Shown here: positions 7,905 through 17,410 of the stretch, one piece after another
Position numbering within the stretch: the stretch's first letter is position 1
Layout of the letters: each line of letters starts with the position of its first letter
Origin: Candidatus Zapsychrus exili
GTDB lineage: Bacteria > Omnitrophota > Gorgyraeia > Zapsychrales > Zapsychraceae
Assembly (NCBI GenBank): GCA_030765585.1
Contig: JAVCCJ010000085.1
Location: 1 to 44,905, forward strand
Reading direction: 5' to 3'
Length of the DNA stretch: 44,905 nucleotides
The notes under the pieces: generated by a model
Databases searched by the model: none
What the model saw: the letters and a program-made list of their open reading frames with translations, nothing else
What the model was told of the DNA's origin: nothing
Translations under genes and position numbers: made by a program

Positions 7905-8639
7905 GTGATAAAAGACCTGCTTAAAGGACTAACTAGTCTGGTCTATCCCCCGAACTGTCTTATCTGCAAACAATACATTTCCACTCAATCCTTTGGAGGG
8001 ATGCTGTGCACCCACTGTAAAAACTCAGTTAAATTCAACATACCTACCTTTTGCCTAAAGTGCTCAAGATATCTAGGCAAAAAAATAAAATATCCGCTTT
8101 GTAAAGAATGTAGGCAAAAAAAGCCTTATTTTGACTTTGTCTGGGGATGCTGCCTTTATGAAGATCCAATAAAGAAACTTATACATAAATTTAAATACAA
8201 TCAAAGAACAGTTCTTCGCTATTTATTTTTTGAGCTTATTCTATCATTTATTAGCAAATACAACCTTGATATTGCACAATTTGATACTATAGTACCTGTT
8301 CCTTTGTTCTCAACACGCTTAAGGGAAAGAGGATATAATCAATCTTATTTATTAGCAAATGAAATATCTAAACATTTTAATATTAATATATCTAGAAATA
8401 GTCTTATTAAAATAAAGAACACCACACCTCAAGCTCTTTTAACAGAAAAAGAACGCTGGACAAATACGCAAGGTGCTTTTAGAATAAAAAGCCCTGATAA
8501 ATTTAAAGGGAAAGCAGTGCTAATTATTGATGATTTATTGACAACAGGCGCGACCGTATCTGAAATTGCTCTTACATTAAAAGAGTCTGGCGCACAAACA
8601 GTTGCGGCACTAACACTAGCAATAACACAAGAAAAATGA
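7905..8639 (+). CDS. comF: ComF family phosphoribosyltransferase-like protein (GTG start proposed; ORF track start is 7779)
   Basis: VIKDLLKGLTSLVYPPNCLICK..CTHC...CSRYLGKKIKYPLCKEC...FDTIVPVPLFSTRLRERGYNQSYLLA...VLIIDDLLTTGATVSE; the 7779 start lies upstream of the predicted promoter. Confidence 0.85.
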   Translation: MIKDLLKGLTSLVYPPNCLICKQYISTQSFGGMLCTHCKNSVKFNIPTFCLKCSRYLGKKIKYPLCKECRQKKPYFDFVWGCCLYEDPIKKLIHKFKYNQRTVLRYLFFELILSFISKYNLDIAQFDTIVPVPLFSTRLRERGYNQSYLLANEISKHFNINISRNSLIKIKNTTPQALLTEKERWTNTQGAFRIKSPDKFKGKAVLIIDDLLTTGATVSEIALTLKESGAQTVAALTLAITQEK

Positions 8640-9721
8640 AAATAATAAGAAACTACATATTAAAAGAATGCATTCCGCCCTTTATAATGGCGCTTTTTGT
8701 ATTAACCTGCGTATTCCTTTTGGGAAATCTACTACAGCTTGCCAACCTTGTTATAAACAAAGGTGTGGGCTTAAAATCTGTTGGCCAGATATTCTTTCTA
8801 ATGATACCTGTTCTATTAGGCTATACAATCCCAATTGCTTGTATGGTAGGCGTTATTATGACCTTCAGCAGGCTATCTGCCGATAATGAAATAATCGCAT
8901 TAAGAGCAAACGGAATACATCTTTGGAAAATTCTAGCACCTATATTGGCTGCGGGAATTATAATAAGCCTACTTTCTTTTATCTTAAATGATAGAATAAT
9001 TCCCTATGCTCATCACAAACAACGGAAAATGCTAAAAACTTTAGGAGTGGAAAACCCTACGGCGCTTCTTGAAGCTGGAGTATTTATACATTCGTTTGAT
9101 AATCAAATCATATTTATACACAAAATCGATGGTAATCATCTAAAGAATATAACCATTTATCAGCCACAAAAAGACGGACCCACCAGAACCATCATTGCAA
9201 GAAGTGGCGAATTTACCCAAGTACCTGGCAAGGAGCAAATAAAACTTAAGCTTATAGATGGAACATCTGATGAGCCTAATTTAGAAAATCCTAGTAATTT
9301 TTATAAATTAAATTTTAAGAATTATTTTATGAATCTCGATTTCTCTAAAGGCAATAAAAAAATAGAGAAAAAACCTAAAAGCATGACCTTAAACGAGCTA
9401 AAACAAGAAACCGACAGGCTTGAGCGACTTTTTGTTGATCCGGCAAGAATTCAAACAGAATATTTTAGAAAAATTACTCTATCGTTTGCACCTTTTGTTT
9501 TTATACTTCTTGGATTTCCTATTGCTGTTATAACAAATAGACGAGAAAAATCAGCAAATGTTGTTGTAGCTATGGGCTTTGCTGCATGTTATTATTTATT
9601 AAGCTTAGGCTGTGAAGCCCTAAGCATAAAAAGTGTTTTTCCCTCGATGTTTATTATGTGGTTTCCTAATATGATAGGAATCATGGGGGCTACCCTATTA
9701 AATTGCAAATGCGTATCTTAG
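8636..9721 (+). CDS. lptF: LptF/LptG (YjgP/YjgQ) family LPS export permease
   Basis: MKIIRNYILKECIPPFIMALFVLTCVFLL...FSRLSADNEIIALRANGI...PIAVITNRREKSANVVVAMGFA. Confidence 0.88.
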   Translation: MKIIRNYILKECIPPFIMALFVLTCVFLLGNLLQLANLVINKGVGLKSVGQIFFLMIPVLLGYTIPIACMVGVIMTFSRLSADNEIIALRANGIHLWKILAPILAAGIIISLLSFILNDRIIPYAHHKQRKMLKTLGVENPTALLEAGVFIHSFDNQIIFIHKIDGNHLKNITIYQPQKDGPTRTIIARSGEFTQVPGKEQIKLKLIDGTSDEPNLENPSNFYKLNFKNYFMNLDFSKGNKKIEKKPKSMTLNELKQETDRLERLFVDPARIQTEYFRKITLSFAPFVFILLGFPIAVITNRREKSANVVVAMGFAACYYLLSLGCEALSIKSVFPSMFIMWFPNMIGIMGATLLNCKCVS

Positions 9722-10815
9722 ACAATTACATAATTAAATCAATAAGCATAATTTTTATCTCAACTATAATAATCTTTTGTTTTCTTTATATCTTAATTGA
9801 TACCACAACAAATTTAGACGAGATAATTGATAGAAAAGTTCCGTTTGGAATATTAGTTCAATACTATATGTCTATGATACCTATTGTGCTTGTTCAAACA
9901 TCTTCCATTGCATGTCTCATTGCGACGCTATTTACATTTAGTCGACTAAATAATGAAAATGAGATTATCGCCATGAGAACAAATGGGCTTAGCTTCTGGC
10001 AAATAACAAAGCCAGCGCTTATATTTGGGCTAATAGTGGCGATATCTGTATTTTGGTTAAATGAGAAATTTATTCCAAAGGCAAATGCCAGGGCAGAGCA
10101 AATAAAAACTGATAATCTAATACTTGAAACAGATAGAATAGAAAAGAAACAATCTATTAAAAACCTAACATTCTATGGATTAAGAAACAGATTATATTTT
10201 ATAGACTCCCTTCACCCTCAAACACATGAACTTCGCGGAATTACAATTACTGAATATGACGACAATCAGAATATAAAACAAAAAACCGTGGCCCTAAAAG
10301 GATCTTGGACAGGAATCGCTTGGAAATTCTACCAATGTCAAATAACGAGTTTTGAAGAAAATGACTTAGGCGCACCTATTAAGATTAAAGTGTACAAAGA
10401 AAAGCTAATGGACATACAAGAAACTCCGGAAGATTTTCTGAGACAAAGATTAAAAGTCTCTCTTATGAATATAAAACAATTAAACGAATATATATCACGT
10501 TTTAAAAGTAGCGGCGCATCAAAAGCCTTAAACAATCTCAGAGTAGATATGCACCAAAAAATAGCATATCCAATAGGAAACTTTGTAGTAGTTTTAATAG
10601 GACTTCCCTTCGCTCTTATGATAAGAAGCAGAAAGGGTACCACATTCTCTGCTCTGGGGATAGCAATTGCCGTTGGATTTTTATATTATGTAGCAAATGC
10701 GGTCACACTCGCTTTTGGAAAAGGCGGATTTTTCCCTCCATTTTTAGCAGCGTGGGCTACACCAATTCTTTTTGGAATAGTTGCAATAACAGTAATTGAA
10801 ACAGATTTCTCTTAA
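9709..10815 (+). CDS. lptG: LptG/LptF (YjgP/YjgQ) family LPS export permease
   Basis: MRILDNYIIKSI...FSRLNNENEIIAMRTNGLSFWQI...GLPFALMIRSRKGTTFSALGIAIAVGFLYYV; ATG at 9709 preferred over TTG at 9703. Confidence 0.88.
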   Translation: MRILDNYIIKSISIIFISTIIIFCFLYILIDTTTNLDEIIDRKVPFGILVQYYMSMIPIVLVQTSSIACLIATLFTFSRLNNENEIIAMRTNGLSFWQITKPALIFGLIVAISVFWLNEKFIPKANARAEQIKTDNLILETDRIEKKQSIKNLTFYGLRNRLYFIDSLHPQTHELRGITITEYDDNQNIKQKTVALKGSWTGIAWKFYQCQITSFEENDLGAPIKIKVYKEKLMDIQETPEDFLRQRLKVSLMNIKQLNEYISRFKSSGASKALNNLRVDMHQKIAYPIGNFVVVLIGLPFALMIRSRKGTTFSALGIAIAVGFLYYVANAVTLAFGKGGFFPPFLAAWATPILFGIVAITVIETDFS

Positions 10816-11436
10816 ATGAAAATAAAAATACTTTTAATATCTTTATGTTTAATGCTTACTGCAAAAGTTTACGCTAAAGAGACTGTAACGCTAAAATCAG
10901 GCGTATCTTTTAGTGGAGAAATTACTGAAAGAACGGACTTGCATATCAAACTAGATACTGGCCGTAATGTAATTATGATTAAATTAAAAGATATCGAGAA
11001 TAGTATCAATGAAAGTACAACCGCGCCTTTATCTGTAGACAATGTTCAAGAAAATATTGAAAGCTCTAAAGACAGCATTGAACCTGTTGATATAGAGCCT
11101 CAGAAACAGACTTCCGCAGTAAAAGAAATAGAAAAAAGATTTATGGATGACACCTCTTGTAAGAATATCGCAGCTAGCCTTCTTGAATGTATTCCATACA
11201 ACTGCAGCAAAATAAATAAAAAGAGCAAAAAGACTATTGTCGAATACAAAGTTTTTGGCATAAGAGAAGACGCCTGTTATTTGAAACAGACATCAGTTAA
11301 TATCGGCGGAACATTAAGATGCAAATTAACTTCTGACACACAACAAAAACTCTCAGAAAATGTAGACAATAAAGCCTTCTACTCTTCTCTAATTGAAAAA
11401 ACCCTTAAAAATCAAGAATGTAAAGTTTCTTATTAA
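10816..11436 (+). CDS. Secreted hypothetical protein
   Basis: Signal peptide MKIKILLISLCLMLTAKVYA; ETVTLKSGVSFSGEITERTDLHIKLD; immediately follows lptG. Confidence 0.65.
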   Translation: MKIKILLISLCLMLTAKVYAKETVTLKSGVSFSGEITERTDLHIKLDTGRNVIMIKLKDIENSINESTTAPLSVDNVQENIESSKDSIEPVDIEPQKQTSAVKEIEKRFMDDTSCKNIAASLLECIPYNCSKINKKSKKTIVEYKVFGIREDACYLKQTSVNIGGTLRCKLTSDTQQKLSENVDNKAFYSSLIEKTLKNQECKVSY

Positions 11437-11482
11437 CCTTGTTGGGACATCTTAGGTCGTTTTGCAATAATCTCTGGTGGGG

Positions 11483-12748
11483 TTATTTTATATACGTCTT
11501 AGGTAAGCGATTGCCAAGCAGGCAAAGTATTTCGTAGTTTATTGTATTTGCATAAAGTGCGAGATTATCAGCTGAAACCTCTACACCCTTTTCTCTTCCT
11601 AAAATAGTTACTGTCATACCAAACTTAGGATTTTTAACTTTAGACACATCGACAATTATCTGATCCATAGTAACGTTTCCAATTACAGGACAAAGTATAC
11701 CTTTTACAATTATATTAGCTTTATTCGAAAATGCGCGCAAATATCCATCATTGTAACCTATTGGTATTGTTGCTATTTTCATAGTCTTTTTAGCAACAAA
11801 AGTTTGTCCGTAGCTGACTCCTCTTCCTTTTGGTATACTTTTTAAGAATATTATTTTAGATTTTACGCTTAATGCTGGCTTTAATTTAATACTGTTTTTT
11901 AGATTAGCGCTTGGATACAGACCATAAAGCATAATCCCAGGACGAGACAGATTAAGCACGTTTGTTTTATATCCGCTTAAACCCATACTATTTGAAGCGT
12001 GAACAAAAGGAATAATCATACCCTTTTTATCTAACTTTATGACTAAATCGCTAAGAATGTTTATCTGCTGTGTTGTGAATTTCTTATTCGTATCTGCCGA
12101 CGGAAAATGTGTATAAATTCCATAAATATCTAATTGCTTAAAATCATAAACCTTTTTAATGAAATCAAAAGCATCGCTGTGCCAAACTCCTAAACGACTC
12201 ATTCCAGTATCAACCTTAATATGAACTTTAATACGTTTCTTTAATTTTAAAGCGTAGTCATTTAACTCTTTAGCAAATTCAATGCTGCAAATTGTAGGAG
12301 TAAGTCTATATTTTATAATATCTTTTATAAACAAAGGCAACGTACTTTCAAAAAGTAAAATAGGCTTCTTTATTTTAGCTTCTCTTAACTGAATCCCTTC
12401 TTTTAAATCTGAGACTCCAAAATATTCAACACCTTGACTCTCTAAAAATTTAGCAATTTTTCCAGCTCCGTGTCCGTAGGCGTCAGCCTTAACTACTGTA
12501 AGCAGTTTCATTTTAGCTAAATCACTTTTAACCTTAGCGCGAGAAGCAATAACAAACTTATTCTTAGAGGCAAGTTTCTTAAGCTCACCTACATTGTGCT
12601 TAATTGCTTTTAAATCAATCTCTGTCCAAGCTAAATTATTGTCGCTATTATTTTTCTTTAATCCCAATATCATTTTATCTCTGTTCTTAGATTCCTGCCT
12701 TCGCAGGAATAAATTCGAACAAATAACTTGAGCGTCCTTTGACCACAC
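11483..12748 (-). CDS. alr: Alanine racemase; true start may be the ATG at 12673, downstream of a repeat
   Basis: WTEIDLKAIKHN...LLTVVKADAYGHGAGKIAKFLE...HIKVDTGMSRLGV...LSRPGIMLYGLYPS...GRGVSYGQTF...PIGYNDGYLRAFSN. Confidence 0.92.
   Translation of the reverse strand: MWSKDAQVICSNLFLRRQESKNRDKMILGLKKNNSDNNLAWTEIDLKAIKHNVGELKKLASKNKFVIASRAKVKSDLAKMKLLTVVKADAYGHGAGKIAKFLESQGVEYFGVSDLKEGIQLREAKIKKPILLFESTLPLFIKDIIKYRLTPTICSIEFAKELNDYALKLKKRIKVHIKVDTGMSRLGVWHSDAFDFIKKVYDFKQLDIYGIYTHFPSADTNKKFTTQQINILSDLVIKLDKKGMIIPFVHASNSMGLSGYKTNVLNLSRPGIMLYGLYPSANLKNSIKLKPALSVKSKIIFLKSIPKGRGVSYGQTFVAKKTMKIATIPIGYNDGYLRAFSNKANIIVKGILCPVIGNVTMDQIIVDVSKVKNPKFGMTVTILGREKGVEVSADNLALYANTINYEILCLLGNRLPKTYIK
12691..12710. 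repeat. REP-like hairpin inside the annotated alr 5' coding extension
   Basis: ATTCCTGC-CTTC-GCAGGAAT, perfect 8-bp stem. Confidence 0.7.
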
Positions 12749-12763
12749 AAATTATGCCCTCAT

Positions 12764-13468
12764 TTACCTTTTGCTCTTTGCCTTTTTGCTTATTTTTGTA
12801 ACTTGGCAATTTTCTGGATACAAATACAAAGGAACAATTTTATCAATATTGTTACAGCCCTTATTTTTAAATTTCTTAATAACAAGTGGCAACAAGTTCT
12901 TTGCCTTCGGGTACCAAAATTCTTCACTTTCTAAAATATAATTGCTTTTTAGTTTTGTCTGTTCTTTTAAAAGTTTAATTCCGTCTCCTACAATAGTTGT
13001 CTTGTGCTTGACCTCTTTTAAAATATCCTTTAAAGGAGCAAGCAAATAATTACCTCGAAGGTGAGTAACACCATTTTTTCTACTGTAAAAGGCTGCGTAA
13101 AACAGGTCTCTTTTAGCGTCCAACAAACAGAGGCTTGAATTTCTTGGGTCGTCTTCAGGAATTCCAGCTTCCAAAACATCTAAGCTGCTTACCCCAACAA
13201 CCGGTTTGTCTAAAGCAAGTGCTAACCCTTTAATTGTTGCAAGTCCCACTCTAAGACTTGTAAAAGAGCCAGGTCCAAGGCCTACTGCAAAACCGTCAAG
13301 ATCTTCTGGCGCAAGCTTAACCGACTTTAAAATCTTTTTAATCTCTAGAATTAAATTCGAAGAGAGCTTTCTACCTAGCTCAACATTTCTTGTCTTTAGT
13401 ATTTTATCTTTACTTGCAATAGCTAGACTTAAAAATTTTGACGAACTTTCAACTAAAAGAATTCTCAC
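12764..13468 (-). CDS. tsaB: tRNA threonylcarbamoyladenosine biosynthesis protein TsaB
   Basis: MRILLVESSSKFLSLAIA...LDGFAVGLGPGSFTSLRVGLATIKGLALALDKPVVGVSSLD. Confidence 0.92.
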   Translation of the reverse strand: MRILLVESSSKFLSLAIASKDKILKTRNVELGRKLSSNLILEIKKILKSVKLAPEDLDGFAVGLGPGSFTSLRVGLATIKGLALALDKPVVGVSSLDVLEAGIPEDDPRNSSLCLLDAKRDLFYAAFYSRKNGVTHLRGNYLLAPLKDILKEVKHKTTIVGDGIKLLKEQTKLKSNYILESEEFWYPKAKNLLPLVIKKFKNKGCNNIDKIVPLYLYPENCQVTKISKKAKSKR

Positions 13469-13932
13469 TTTACAAACCCTATTCTTTTCTTAAGAACTTC
13501 ACCTTTTGGTTTTAACTTAATTTCTCGAACGTCTTCTCCTGCGTGTTTAAAGTGCACTTCTAAGCGATATTTAGGAGCTAAAATTCCAAATCTCTCTGCC
13601 CACTCTACAACAGTAACACCGTCCCCTTCAAAATACTCTTCGTAATCTAAAGATATAATCTCTTCTATCTTTTCAATTCTGTAAAGATCAAAATGAAAAA
13701 GGTTGAGACCCCTTTTACTTTCGTAGACATTCATTAAAGTAAAAGTTGGACTGTGTACTTGAGCTTCTTTTATTTTAAGACCACGAGCAAGCCCCTTAGT
13801 AAAAGTCGTCTTGCCACTTCCTAAATTTCCAAAAAGACAAATCACGTCACCTGCCTTTAAATTCTTTGCCAGGCTCTCGCCAAATTTAGTTGTGTCTTTA
13901 GCGCTGTTTGAAATAAACGTCTTTAAAGTCAT
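13465..13932 (-). CDS. tsaE: tRNA threonylcarbamoyladenosine biosynthesis ATPase TsaE
   Basis: LFGNLGSGKTTFTKGLARGL...VHSPTFTLMNVYE....LFHFDLYRI...VTVVEWAERF. Confidence 0.95.
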   Translation of the reverse strand: MTLKTFISNSAKDTTKFGESLAKNLKAGDVICLFGNLGSGKTTFTKGLARGLKIKEAQVHSPTFTLMNVYESKRGLNLFHFDLYRIEKIEEIISLDYEEYFEGDGVTVVEWAERFGILAPKYRLEVHFKHAGEDVREIKLKPKGEVLKKRIGFVK

Positions 13933-13934
13933 AT

Positions 13935-14858
13935 TTAAAAATGAACGTAACCTTTATCAAGCACGCTTCTCTTCTTTCCTCTTTTGTCCAACATTAAACA
14001 TCTTCCCTTGGAAGCTGTAATTTCGCCTACCTGACTGAACTTAAAAGGTGACTTGGTTTTCTTTAATTCTTCAGCTTTTTCAGGTGAGAGAGTAAAAATA
14101 AGCTCAAAATCTTCTCCGTCGTGAAGAGCATTATTTATACCAGCTCCTTCAGCAAACGGAATACTGTTTTCATAAATTAAAGCACCAACCTTACTTTCTT
14201 TTAAAATATGACCTAAATCAGCAATAAGTCCATCGGAGATATCTGTCATTGAACTAGGTTTAAAATTCTTAACTAAATACTTCGACTCTTTAATACGAGG
14301 AACAAATCTTAAATGCTTCTCGTTTTTAAGCGAATTCCCCAAAGAACCTGTTACAAAAATTTTATCTTTTGGTTTTGCACCTGAACGAAAAATAATATCT
14401 TCTGATTTTGCCTCTCCTGTTAAAGCCACATTAATTATTATCTTATCAGCTTTTACAGTATCTCCGCCCACTATAGAAACTCCAAATTTAGCTGCTGTGG
14501 CTTCCATTGCTTGATAAACCTGATACATAAATTTCCACGACAAAAAAACCGGAATGCCTACGGAAACAAGTGCGTGCTTAGGCACACCTCCCATTGCTGC
14601 AATATCACTAATACTACAAGCAAGAGCTTTATGACCTATTCCCCAAAGTGGCATATCTTTTGTAAAATGAACTCCCTCAACTAACATATCTGTCGTAAGA
14701 AGAGTCTTCTTGCTCTTAGAGACTGAAACAACAGCGGTATCGTCTCCTATTCCCGTAATTACAGAAGAACCCAAAGAAACATTCTTTTTAATTAGGTCTA
14801 TAAAACCAAATTCACCTAAGACTGAAAATTTTGTATTTTTATTTTTTTTAACAGGCAT
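13935..14858 (-). CDS. thiL: Thiamine-monophosphate kinase
   Basis: GEFGFIDLIKK...GIGDDTAVV...LLTTDMLVEGVHF...GHKALACSISDIAAMGG...DISDGLIADLGHIL. Confidence 0.93.
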   Translation of the reverse strand: MPVKKNKNTKFSVLGEFGFIDLIKKNVSLGSSVITGIGDDTAVVSVSKSKKTLLTTDMLVEGVHFTKDMPLWGIGHKALACSISDIAAMGGVPKHALVSVGIPVFLSWKFMYQVYQAMEATAAKFGVSIVGGDTVKADKIIINVALTGEAKSEDIIFRSGAKPKDKIFVTGSLGNSLKNEKHLRFVPRIKESKYLVKNFKPSSMTDISDGLIADLGHILKESKVGALIYENSIPFAEGAGINNALHDGEDFELIFTLSPEKAEELKKTKSPFKFSQVGEITASKGRCLMLDKRGKKRSVLDKGYVHF

Positions 14859-15897
14859 ACTGTTTGAAGAGCTTTTTAATATTAGCTTTAAAAGGAGCCT
14901 TAATAATCCCAGCCTCTGTTATTATTGCTGTAATTAACTTATTATCTGTAACATCAAAAGCTGGATTATAAACTGCTACATTTGATGGAGCCGTTACTAC
15001 ACCACAAAATTCGGTTACTTCTTTTCTATCTCTTTGTTCTATCGGAATATCACGACCTGAGGTAATGCTCAAATCAAATGTCGAACGAGGTGCGGCAATA
15101 TAAAAAGGTATTTTATGATACTTAGCCAAAACAGCTAAGCTATAAGTTCCTATTTTATTTGCTGTATCTCCATTTGACGCTATTCTGTCTGCACCAGCAA
15201 CTACCATATCAATCTTACCTTGTTTCATTAAAGTAGCCGCCATATTATCACAAATGAGTGTCGTATCTATTTTAGCCCTTAAGAGTTCCCAAGTTGTAAG
15301 TCTTGCGCCCTGAAGAAGTGGACGTGTCTCGCAAGAATAAACCTTAAATTTCTTTTTTGCTTTTTTAGCAGAATAAAAAACGCCTAGAGCTGTTCCAAAA
15401 TCAACTGTTGCAAGCGCACCTGCATTACAAACAGTTAAAATATTTGACCCTGACTTAATAAGCTTTGCACCAAAACTTCCCATTGCACGACAATCCGATC
15501 TATCTTGCTCGTAAATTGAAAATGCTTCAATCCTAAGAAGTCTTTTCATCTCGCTAACATTAAGATTACTATTTTTTGCTAAAACATTCTTTATCTGATC
15601 TAAAGCGTTAAATAAGTTAACAGCCGTCGGTCTTGAGGTTGCTATATAGTCACAAATCTTATTTATATGTTTTATAAAACTTGCGGCTGTGTTTCCCTTA
15701 AAACTTTTAACCCCAAGCAATGCCCCAAAAGCTGCAGCAACTCCTAAAGCTGGTGCTCCACGAACGTTTAAGCGCTTTATTGCCCACCAAAGAGTTTTAA
15801 CATCCTTGCAATAAATGTATTCTAATTTATTTGGAAGCTTTGTCTGATCAATAATCTTAACAGCTCCATTTTTCCAACAAATAGTAAAAGTATCCAT
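14848..15897 (-). CDS. mtnA: S-methyl-5-thioribose-1-phosphate isomerase
   Basis: RGAPALGVAAAFG...RPTAVNLFNALD...NILTVCNAGALATVDFGTALGV...ETRPLLQGARLTTWEL...GADRIASNGDTANKIGTYSLAVLAKYHKIPFYIAAPRSTFD. Confidence 0.95.
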   Translation of the reverse strand: MDTFTICWKNGAVKIIDQTKLPNKLEYIYCKDVKTLWWAIKRLNVRGAPALGVAAAFGALLGVKSFKGNTAASFIKHINKICDYIATSRPTAVNLFNALDQIKNVLAKNSNLNVSEMKRLLRIEAFSIYEQDRSDCRAMGSFGAKLIKSGSNILTVCNAGALATVDFGTALGVFYSAKKAKKKFKVYSCETRPLLQGARLTTWELLRAKIDTTLICDNMAATLMKQGKIDMVVAGADRIASNGDTANKIGTYSLAVLAKYHKIPFYIAAPRSTFDLSITSGRDIPIEQRDRKEVTEFCGVVTAPSNVAVYNPAFDVTDNKLITAIITEAGIIKAPFKANIKKLFKQYAC

Positions 15898-15904
15898 TAT
15901 TATT

Positions 15905-17410
15905 TTATTCCTTATCTACTTCTAGTCTTGAAAAAAGTGCTTCATGAGACTTTAATTTTGTACCACTTTTAAGTTCGCCCCATCTAGAACCAGTGCCAAC
16001 CGCGCCTAAAACATCTAAAACGCTTTTTGTCTTAGATGGCATGACAGGCGCTAAATTAACAGCCGAAATTCTTAAAGCTTCAGTAGCGACATAAAGGATT
16101 GTTCCTGCGCGATTCAAATCCTCTTTAGCAACTTTCCATGGAGCCTGCACTTCTAAATATTTATTTACCCTACGAACAAGCTGTAAAACCTCCTCTATTG
16201 CATCATTTACACGAAAAGCCTCTACCTGAGACTTTACTTTTGAACTTAAACTTTGCGCCGCTTCTTTAACTTCAATATCAGCTTCTGTTAACTTTTCGCA
16301 TTCAGGAACACAATTTTTAAAATATTTTCCGATAAGACCACTAACACGATTTAAAAGATTTCCAAAATCATTTGCCAAATCACTATTGTATCGCTTAATA
16401 AATGATTCCATTGTAAAGTTTGCATCTTGACCTAAAACCATCTCTCTCATTAAATAATATCTAACAGAGTCAACTCCATATTCATCTACCAAATCAAGTG
16501 GACTTATAACATTACCCAAAGACTTGCTCATTTTACTTTTCTTTATCAACCACCAACCGTGAGCAAAAATAGTTTTAGGCAAAGGCAACCTTAAGGAAAG
16601 CAACATAGTAGACCAATAAACACAATGTGTCGTTAAAATATCTTTTCCTATTAAATGTACAGCGTTTGGCCACCACTTGTTAAAACTTTTCTCATCTGAC
16701 AAATATCCAATACCTGTTATATAGTTAATAAGCGCATCAAACCAAACATACGTAACGTAATCAGAATCAAATGGAATTTCAATTCCCCAGTCCATCCTTG
16801 TTTTGGGACGAGAAATACACAAATCGCCCAAAGGTTGCCTTAAAAATCCCAATATTTCATTTTTACGACTTTCAGGCTGAATATAATCAGGATTTTCTTC
16901 AATATGCTTAATTAAATCATCCTGATATTTACTCATTCTAAAAAACCAATTACGCTCTTTTAATTTCTTAACATCCCTAAAATCTCCAGAATCTTTTTCT
17001 GTCTCTGTTATAAAACGCTCTTCTGATACCGAATACCATCCCTCATACTCATCCATATATATATTTCCATTGTCATAAACTTTTTCCAGAATGGAGGTCA
17101 CAACATCTATATGTCTTTGTTGTGTTGTGCGTATAAAATCGTCATTCTGTATTTCAAGTTTATTCCAAAGCTCTGTAAAACGAGGGGCAAGATCGTTGCA
17201 ATGATCAAGCGGTGTCATATCTCTTTGCTCAGCTGCTTGTTTTACTTTTTGTCCATGCTCGTCTAAACCAGTTAAGAAGAAAGATTCATCGCCTACTTCT
17301 TTATGATATCTAGTTAAAACATCAGCTAAAATAGTAGTATAAGCATGGCCTATATGCGGCTTATCATTTACATAATAAATTGGGGTTGTAACGTAAAATT
17401 TATTGCTCAT
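15905..17410 (-). CDS. metG: Methionyl-tRNA synthetase
   Basis: FYVTTPIYYVNDKPHIGHAYTTILADVLTRYH...GLDEHGQK...KMSKSLGNVISPLDLV. Confidence 0.95.
   Translation of the reverse strand: MSNKFYVTTPIYYVNDKPHIGHAYTTILADVLTRYHKEVGDESFFLTGLDEHGQKVKQAAEQRDMTPLDHCNDLAPRFTELWNKLEIQNDDFIRTTQQRHIDVVTSILEKVYDNGNIYMDEYEGWYSVSEERFITETEKDSGDFRDVKKLKERNWFFRMSKYQDDLIKHIEENPDYIQPESRKNEILGFLRQPLGDLCISRPKTRMDWGIEIPFDSDYVTYVWFDALINYITGIGYLSDEKSFNKWWPNAVHLIGKDILTTHCVYWSTMLLSLRLPLPKTIFAHGWWLIKKSKMSKSLGNVISPLDLVDEYGVDSVRYYLMREMVLGQDANFTMESFIKRYNSDLANDFGNLLNRVSGLIGKYFKNCVPECEKLTEADIEVKEAAQSLSSKVKSQVEAFRVNDAIEEVLQLVRRVNKYLEVQAPWKVAKEDLNRAGTILYVATEALRISAVNLAPVMPSKTKSVLDVLGAVGTGSRWGELKSGTKLKSHEALFSRLEVDKE

Noticed and set aside
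12520-12575. Firm claim that the Alr insertion VIASRAKVKS derives from a known repeat
   Set aside because: The resemblance is mainly at peptide level; the nucleotide sequence does not closely match the hairpin repeats in this window.
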